Positions 57,341-64,000 of a stretch of 64,000 nt of DNA are shown here, piece by piece. A program made the position numbers and the translations under genes. The number at the start of each line of letters is the position of its first letter. Position 1 is the stretch's first letter. Source of the stretch: Astragalus membranaceus (lineage: Eukaryota; Streptophyta; Magnoliopsida; Fabales; Fabaceae); NCBI GenBank assembly GCA_039519185.1, contig CM076847.1, positions 69,825,521 to 69,889,520 of the forward strand, in the 5' to 3' direction. A model generated the notes under the pieces. It ran no database searches. It was not told the DNA's origin and was given only the letters and a program-made list of their open reading frames with translations.

Positions 57341-59095
57341 ATGCGAAGAACCAGAAGTTTCGGTGAAACTGTTCAACAAATTCCCGAAATCGAAAGGTTC
57401 TTACATAGAAGGAGGAGAGAAATTCCTGATAACCAAATGGCAGCTAATGAAAATCGTGCTCTCAAAGAGTACGCAACACCTTCAGCAGAACCATCGGCTG
57501 CCATTGTACATCCAAATGTGGAAGCAAATAATTTTGAACTCAAAACATCTCTGCTTTCGATGGTACAACAAAACCAATTTTCTGGTTCTCCCACGGAGGA
57601 CCCAAATCTTCATATTTCAATTTTTCTTGAATACTGTGGAACTCTCAAATTAAACGGGGTACCTCCGGATGCCATAAGACTAAAACTCTTCCCTTTTTCA
57701 TTAAGGGATAGAGCTAGAGCATGGCTACATTCTTTGCCTTCAGAATCCATTACCAGCTGGGACCAGCTAAAACAAGCTTTTCTTACTAAATTCTTTCCCC
57801 CGAGTAAGACAGCTCAAATGAGAAATCAAATTACTCGATTTTCTCAAAACGACGGGGAATCTCTTTATGATGCTTGGGAACGTTTCAAAGAAATGTTAAG
57901 GCTATGCCCCCATCATGGACTAGAGAAATGGCTTGTTGTTCACACTTTTTATAATGGATTACAATATGCAACAAGAATGACTATTGATGCAGCTGCAGGT
58001 GGAGCTTTAATGAACAAAAATTTCACCGAAGCTTATGCACTCGTTGAAGATATGGTTCAAAACCATTGTCAGTGGACAAGTGAGCGAGCCATAACGAATA
58101 AACCAGCCACATCAAAAGAGCCAGGTAAGTATGAAATATCTGTTGTTGATCATCTTACCTCAAAAGTAGACGCACTTTTTCAAAAATTTGAAAAATTAAA
58201 TGTAAGTGCCGTCTCACAAACTTCTTCTCCTATTACTCCACCATGTGAATTATGTGGGGTTGTTGGCCATATTGGAGCTGAATGCCAACTTGAGGCATCT
58301 AGTGCTGGAAAGAAGCATATTAACTATGCTCAAAAGGAAGATCCGTTTTCAAATACTTATAATCCTGGGTGGAGGAATCATCCAAATTTTTCTTATAAAA
58401 ATCCTCCACCCAATCCAGCACCTAGACCACCTCCTGTCTTTCAAAATCAAGGCGTTTTTAACAACCCACAAAACAACCCGCAAAAGTCGAACTTGGAATT
58501 TTTGATGGAAAAATTTGTGTCATCTCAAACAAAACAAAATGAAGAATTCAAAAATCAAACTGGTTATTTGAATGACACACTTATCAAATTAGTATCAAAA
58601 GTCGACTCTATTGCCACTCACAGTAAGATGCTTGAAAATCAAATAACTCAAGTAGCAACACAGGTGGCTTCATCCTCTAAATCTTCGGGGGTATTTCCTG
58701 AACAGTCTGAACAAAATCTAAATGGCCAAATATATGCTGTCACCCTTAGAAGCGAAAAACAATTAGAGGAACCAGATGCAAACCAAGAAAAAATTGTGAG
58801 TGAAAAACATAATTCACCGTGTGAGCAAGAAGAGAAAGAAAAAGAGAAGGAACCAGAAAAAGAAAGAGAAGAACCATACATCCCCCCACCACCATACAAA
58901 CCATCTCCTTTATCTTACTTTTCACCTTCCTTTGTGAAAAAAATAACATTTGATCTGGGGGGAATTGTAAAAAAGATCTTATTGCTTACACAACTTCCAT
59001 TTTACAAGCCATGGGATCTAGGAAAATGCTTTCATTCTTCATATGTCACTTGGTCTCTATGCTTCAAGCAATGGGACCCAGGAATAACTTTCTAA
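57341..59095 (+). CDS. Element A Gag, intact (584 aa), copy 2
   Basis: The translation is identical to 51542-53296, residue for residue as far as I can compare. Same capsid domain, CCHC knuckle and truncated end after YIPPPPYKP. Identity follows from the tandem duplication and says nothing by itself about selection. If transcribed, both copies would supply the same Gag. The upstream LTR has a TATA box (about 56496-56510), so each could be expressed on its own. Confidence 0.85.
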   Translation: MRRTRSFGETVQQIPEIERFLHRRRREIPDNQMAANENRALKEYATPSAEPSAAIVHPNVEANNFELKTSLLSMVQQNQFSGSPTEDPNLHISIFLEYCGTLKLNGVPPDAIRLKLFPFSLRDRARAWLHSLPSESITSWDQLKQAFLTKFFPPSKTAQMRNQITRFSQNDGESLYDAWERFKEMLRLCPHHGLEKWLVVHTFYNGLQYATRMTIDAAAGGALMNKNFTEAYALVEDMVQNHCQWTSERAITNKPATSKEPGKYEISVVDHLTSKVDALFQKFEKLNVSAVSQTSSPITPPCELCGVVGHIGAECQLEASSAGKKHINYAQKEDPFSNTYNPGWRNHPNFSYKNPPPNPAPRPPPVFQNQGVFNNPQNNPQKSNLEFLMEKFVSSQTKQNEEFKNQTGYLNDTLIKLVSKVDSIATHSKMLENQITQVATQVASSSKSSGVFPEQSEQNLNGQIYAVTLRSEKQLEEPDANQEKIVSEKHNSPCEQEEKEKEKEPEKEREEPYIPPPPYKPSPLSYFSPSFVKKITFDLGGIVKKILLLTQLPFYKPWDLGKCFHSSYVTWSLCFKQWDPGITF

Positions 59096-60085
59096 AGGGA
59101 AAAGGTCAAGCTAATGACCATAAACGAGCGCTGCGTGGGAGGCAACCCACGGCTTAATGTATTTTTCGATTTATTGAAAAATAAAATACCCCAGGGCCGA
59201 GTTTCCTGAACCAGACAGCCAGGTGAGCTCTCCTAACCCCTTTTGTTTTATTTGAAAAATCATTGAGGACAATGCCTAGTCCAAGCATGGGGGGGTATTT
59301 TATTGCTTTTATTAGGAATGTCTTTATTGCTTTGCCAAGTTTTTATCTTTTTTTTGTACTCTGAGTTGTATCTGCTCCCTCCATCACGAAACTTTGTGAA
59401 CCCTAAGCATGTTTTAGATAAACCTTTTCTGGACAAAAATAATTTTTCAAATTTTCATTAGCAATCATCTAGGTGGACTGGTTGGGAACAACAAAATTGT
59501 ATCATGGTTCGATTTCTACTTCTAGGGCTTTTTCACACACACACTATTGAGACTGTTTCCAGTTATTAATACAATTAGAGGGACTGAAAAGAAACTAGTA
59601 ACCTGGTTCTCTTGGTGACATTCACTGGATGCGCGGTTACTGGAGAAAAACGTCTGAGTTGGGGTATTCAAAAAAAAAATAATAATAATTTGCAAAACCA
59701 ATTCAAAATGCAAAAGTTAGTGCATTTTAAATATCAAAATAAATGGTTAGCATATAAAATCAAAAAGAAAAGAAAAATGCTTGAATACCCAACGTATAAA
59801 GACCCTCCTTTGAGACCCGGTCTTAGTAAATGGAGGACCCAAGCTTAAGAATGTTGGGGAACCGGTTCTATGATGACATGGATATCCTCTCTAATGTATT
59901 GATACTTTAAATTTGTCTCCCAATTCCACAAGAAGCCCAAAATAGTAGCTCTCAAACCAAAGTGTTAGAATTGCCCCACAGTTCACTCAAGGTTTCAATA
60001 TGAAAATAATTTTCCTTCAGAATTGGCCTAAAGATTTACACTGTTTTTGCTTGAGGACAAGCAAAGGTTCAAGCATAGGGGAGTT

Positions 60086-61329
60086 TGATAAGTCTATTTT
60101 TAGAGTCTTTTTAATAGTTATTTTATTAAGTCTTTTTAGTATTTTAATTATATTTTTGATCTATTTTACTACAAATGTTTACTTTTTACCTTCAGGTTTT
60201 ATTTTGAAGCAATTTCGACTGCTTATGTCTCAGCAGGTCAGAATTCGAATGGATCTCCCAGAATTCGACTGGATCTCCCAGAATTCGACTGGATCTCCCA
60301 GAATTCGACTGCATCTTCCAGATTTCGACTTCGACTGCATCTGTCTTCCAGATTTCGACTTCGACTGCATCTGTCTTCCAGATTTCGACTTCGACTGCAT
60401 CTGTCTTCCAGATTTCGACTTCGACTGCATCTGTCTTCCAGATTTCGACTTCGACTGCATCTGCTATCCAGATTTCGACTGTGCAGTCAAAATTGGATAT
60501 TTTTGCCCACTTGAGGATGGCTTTTTGATGACTACCTTGGCCAACTTGATTTGCCACTTTTTCCTCTTTTGGACCATTTTGCCCCTCATATTTTCCTATA
60601 AATAGAGGCTTGATCCTCACTTGTAACCAAGCTTGAATTTTGTTAGAAAATCAATGACAAAGGCTCTCTAATGATTCATGACTTCAATTTACTCTTCATG
60701 CTTTTTATGATTCTTGTTTATTTACTTTCTTGCCCTTTTTCTTTCCAAGTCATTTACTTTCTTGCTCCTTTAATTTCTTGCACCTTTAATTTCCAAGTCA
60801 TTTACTTTCTTGCCCTTTAAATTCTTGCTATTTATTTTCTTGCCCTTTTACTTTCCAAGTCATTTACTTTCTTGCTCCTTTAAATTCTTGCACCTTTATT
60901 TTCCAAGTCATTTACTATTCTTGCTATTTAATTTCTTGCACCTTTATTTTCCAAGTTATTTACTTTCTTGCACTTTTATTTTCCTTGCTCTTTAACTTTC
61001 CAAGTCAAGTAAATTACTGGCAATTTACTTTTCAAGCAATTTACTTTCTTGTCACTTACAATTCCGTTATTTATGATTTTTGCACTTTACCGCTTTCTTT
61101 TATTTCTCGCTATTTAACTTTATGTTTTCTCCTTTTATTTTCTTTTCTCCTCTTTTGTCTACAATGATCATGAGTGAGTAGACTTTACTAAAACATTCCT
61201 TCTTTCTAAAAACACTTTCTTTTCAGTTAATTAAACTTTGAAAAATTAAATTGGTATTCACTTAGGCTCTCCCTGTGGACCGATACTCTTTTATTACGCG
61301 ATACGACCCGTGCACTTGCGGGGCTATCA
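60086..61329 (+). repeat. Element A copy 2, 3' LTR
   Basis: 1244 bp with five 30-bp repeats, one more than copy 1. Confidence 0.9.
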
Positions 61330-61334
61330 AGCCT

Positions 61335-62392
61335 CATACTTTATGTCAAGTCAAAGTCTGACTTTCCTATTGAAGGATTGCTTTTAGTTGGTGAGAAGTG
61401 TCATAGTCACCTTTTTGAAAAGCTACTTTATGAGATTAGGATAATATCTATCCATCTTCACCACCCATGCACATGATTCGACTTCAAGGAGAGTTTTTGG
61501 GAGAAAAACTTGACACACATTTCCTCCATTAAACCTCCATCTTCAAGCTTTCATTTTTAGTTTATTTTCTTATCTTTCTGCGCTGTGAAGCTACGCTACA
61601 GCACCATCCTGCTGTGCATGACTTGGAATAGAGGGAGTGCATCTTTTGTAACCATTTATTCCTTATTCATTTACGGTAATATGAGCATTTTGTCTTGTAT
61701 TGTGTTGATGATGCTTGTAATGAGCTGAACACTTAGTAGTTGGATTGCTTCTAGTTTGTAATGAACCTTTAGTCTTGTTAATATAATATTGTGATGTTTT
61801 GCGTTTCAATCATTGTATTTTAATGCTTTCAAACTTATTTTGGGATTGGCCAACTGAAATGAGTAGAGTTGTGGGTACAGACATGGTCCATGATTTGAAC
61901 TCAAGGGTTGATATGAATGAAAGGTTGTTTAAAGACATTTAAACAACTTGTGCTTAACTCTAGAGATAGGGGAGCAATAGTTCATAAGGTGAATACTCTG
62001 GGTTCTTCATTATACAGAGGTGGACTTATTTAGAACCTAGACATAGGAGTCTTGTAACAAAACCCTGGCGTGAGTGACTGAAAGGCACAACATCATATGC
62101 TACAGCACTTAGCGCTATAGCGTCCAATGTTATAGCGCCTTACTTTTGGGGATTTATACAACAAAGAGCATTCCAACTCATTTTATAAACTCTTGAACTT
62201 TCTTACTGTTTAACAATATCTTTCTTAATTTCATGTCTAAAAACTTGTTATTTTTACTTAGTCCATTTCACTAAGTTGTTAACTACTTAAACTCTTAAAT
62301 TAACATCAATCCTTGTGGGTACGATCCTTACTTTATCATTATATTACTTGTTGCGATTGTGTACACTTGCACAAACTACTTTTCGCACAACA
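61335..62392 (+). repeat. Element X 3' LTR, remaining part
   Basis: Continues the LTR cut at 50156. Non-coding, ends ...TTGCACAAACTACTTTTCGCACAACA-type sequence with the terminal CA at 62392. Contains AGCGCTATAGCG near 62110. Confidence 0.75.
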
Positions 62393-62796
62393 GCAGGCGT
62401 AGCAAGTAAGCAACAGAGTGAGACCCTATGGTCCCAGCCACCAGACACGGAGACAAGCGCAAGCAGGGCACCTTGGGGTCTCAGCCATATTCTCCCTCTT
62501 TCTCACTCTTTGGGTCTCGCCTCTCCCTCTCTCGTGGAGTGAGTTAGATTTCGCAAAGGGTAAGAATTTACTTCCTTGACCGAAGCCATGAAAACAGTTA
62601 CTAAGCGATAAGAAGATGCCTCATTACCACAAACTATCAGGTGCTTTCAGGAGCAATGACACTATTGGCAGCAAAAAGCCATCCTGTCGAGACGACCCAA
62701 GACAACCTGCAGAGGCAGATAAGCCGGCAGGGACGATGTCAGCAAACACTTCAAGCCAAGACCATTCTTCGGAATAATCTCGGCTTGGGGGGCAAC

Positions 62797-64000
62797 TGTT
62801 CTGGAGTGGACCAAGAGGCCCATTCTTCGGAATAATCTCGGCAACTGATCCATATCCACAATAAATCAGCCCACTTTTGGAGCGAACTTGCAAGGGATCT
62901 TCACGCCTCAAGTGGCCAAAACGCATCGCAACTAGGGCAAACCAAAGGAAGCTCTTCACGCCTTAAAAGGCCAATACGCGTCGAGTCCTAAGAAGAAAAT
63001 TCTGGGGCGAGTTTGCAAAGGATCTTGGCGCCTCAATCTGCTTAGATGCGTTAAAGAGAAAGAAAAATGCCTCAATTTGCTTAAAAGAGTCAAGTGAGAG
63101 AAGAATCCTCCCACCTCAGAACATGAAAATGCATCGAAGTTGAAGGAAGATCGCCTCGCCTCATTTCACTCACCTGCGTCGAGTTGAAGGAAGGCCGCCT
63201 CGCCTCATTTTACTCACCTGCTTCGAGTTGAAGGTAGGTCGCCTCGCCTCATTTTGCTCACCCGCGTCGATCTGAAAAATGAAAGGCTCCTCGCGTCTCA
63301 ACTGACCAAAGCGCGTCGAGCTGAGAAATGAAAGGCTCCTCGCGCCTCAACTGGGTAAATTGCGTCGAGATGGATTGAAGAATCAAAAGCTCGTCGCGCC
63401 TTAATTAAGCAAGATGCGTCGAGCTAGATCCAAAGGCTCTTCGCGCGTCAACAAGGCAAAACGCATCAAACAAGAAAGAAATCACAAAGGCTCCCCACGC
63501 CTCAGCAACTCAGATCACGAATCAATGAAATTTTGCAAAAAAGCTCAAATGACAGAAGCTCACATATTTACAGCAATCGAAAAGTTATTCTCCACAAGGA
63601 AGTGGGCGAAAATACAACTACAAAGCGACAGTTAGACTCAATACGGCCTACCAAGGCACACAAGCAGGCGGAAAGCCAAAGCAAAAGGGGGATCCAATCA
63701 AATTCAAAAAGATTGGGTTTTTGCATCTCATACTTAATCTTTGATGCATTACAATGATCAAGGCAAGACCAACTTTCCTACCTTAAACTCTCCACTCAAT
63801 TAAAGGTCCGAGAAAATGGCGCACAGGCGCGAAGTCATCGGCAAGGCATGGGACCATGAGGTCTCAGGAAGCACGAATGAGACCATGAGGTCTCACGCAT
63901 CAGGCAAGAGACCACGAGGTCTCGGGTATCAGGCACCAAGGCAGGCGTAGCAAGTAAGCAGCAGGGTGAGACCCTATGGTCCCAGCCACCAGACACGAAG
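62797..64000 (+). repeat. Tandem LTR-3'UTR unit 4 (runs off the window)
   Basis: Starts TGTTCTGGAGTGG. The LTR part has a small internal rearrangement: CATTCTTCGGAATAATCTCGG, copied from just upstream, replaces about 40 bases. It then follows the unit order through 44-bp subrepeats (63170-63260) and the GAGACC hairpins to the window end. Confidence 0.8.

Larger units (their letters stand above)
55956..61329 (+). mobile_element. Element A copy 2 (tandem duplicate)
   Basis: 5374 bp. LTRs 55956-57229 and 60086-61329, primer site 57236-57253, gag 57341-59095, polypurine tract about 60070-60085. Flanked by AGCCT on both sides (right copy 61330-61334). It differs from copy 1 by scattered bases, one G, and one 30-bp repeat in the 3' LTR. 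Confidence 0.9.
49075..62392 (+). mobile_element. Element X, Athila-type: 3' end only, with nested A elements
   Basis: What remains is 3'-UTR sequence (49075-49891), a polypurine tract (GTTTGGGGGTG, to 49891) and one 3' LTR. That LTR starts TGATAACTCATTTT at 49892, is broken at 50156 by an A element, and resumes at 61335 to end CGCACAACA at 62392. The intact LTR would be about 1.32 kb. The 5' LTR and coding region are deleted. The ACTTGAGGACAAGC motif before the tract is an Athila-lineage feature. Confidence 0.75.
48266..62796 (+). repeat. Tandem LTR-3'UTR unit 3 (with 13.3-kb insertion)
   Basis: Starts TGTTTCCTGGACTGG. The unit runs to 49074 (GTTATTCTCC), is interrupted by X and A elements, and resumes at 62393 (GCAGGCGTAGC). 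About 400 bases of the unit between those points are missing. It ends in GGCTTGGGGGGCAAC. Confidence 0.8.

Noticed and set aside
62315..62959. ORFs near the X LTR end and in unit 4
   Set aside because: Cross element boundaries or repeat units and lack any conserved feature.

Overview
This is plant nuclear repeat DNA. I see no intact host gene, no rRNA, tRNA or CRISPR array, and nothing bacterial. Almost every base can be assigned to transposable elements nested inside one another. A very large Ogre-type Ty3/gypsy element (LTR 4.4 kb, an extra ORF1 before gag, an intron), several Athila-type elements with a tRNA-Asp-like primer site, and LTRs resembling legume SIRE/Maximus copia elements together suggest a legume with a large genome, possibly Fabeae. 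The species is an inference.

Layout. 1-3345: 3' part of a Helitron carrying one exon of a xyloglucan endotransglucosylase/hydrolase (XTH) gene. 3990-40452: a plus-strand Tat/Retand-like gypsy element, here called T: short 5' LTR, primer site, degenerate gag and protease, no RT/RNase H/integrase, and an antisense ORF near the 3' end. Its gag is split by a 29.7-kb minus-strand Ogre (4951-34619) with a perfect 5-bp target duplication, CCCTT. The Ogre carries ORF1, gag, an intron, RT, RNase H and integrase, all damaged, and I find no protease. Its RT is split by a non-autonomous Athila-type element, B (14150-19416, target duplication GTGGG). Its 5' LTR is partly replaced by a minus-strand gag-only Athila-type element, A (25908-31550), plus an orphan A primer site.

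40453-64000: a tandem array of at least four units. Each starts with about the first 105 bp of the T LTR and then runs through T 3'-UTR sequence to a polypurine tract. Inserted in the units are a truncated SIRE-like LTR, a 2.1-kb gypsy solo LTR, a SIRE-like solo LTR, and the 3' end of another Athila-type element, X. The LTR of X was hit by an A element (target duplication AGCCT), and a 5.8-kb block holding that A element was then duplicated in tandem, giving two identical intact 584-codon gag ORFs.

How the parts work together. The autonomous machinery (Ogre pol) is broken. The A elements supply only Gag and cis signals (LTR, primer site, polypurine tract) and would need pol from another Athila element. 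The most interesting non-coding signals are a hairpin conserved by compensatory change downstream of the gag-derived ORFs of A and B, a second internal copy of each Athila family's own polypurine module, and the LTR-to-3'UTR tandem array, which looks like a satellite being born from a retrotransposon end. I found no clearly new protein system.
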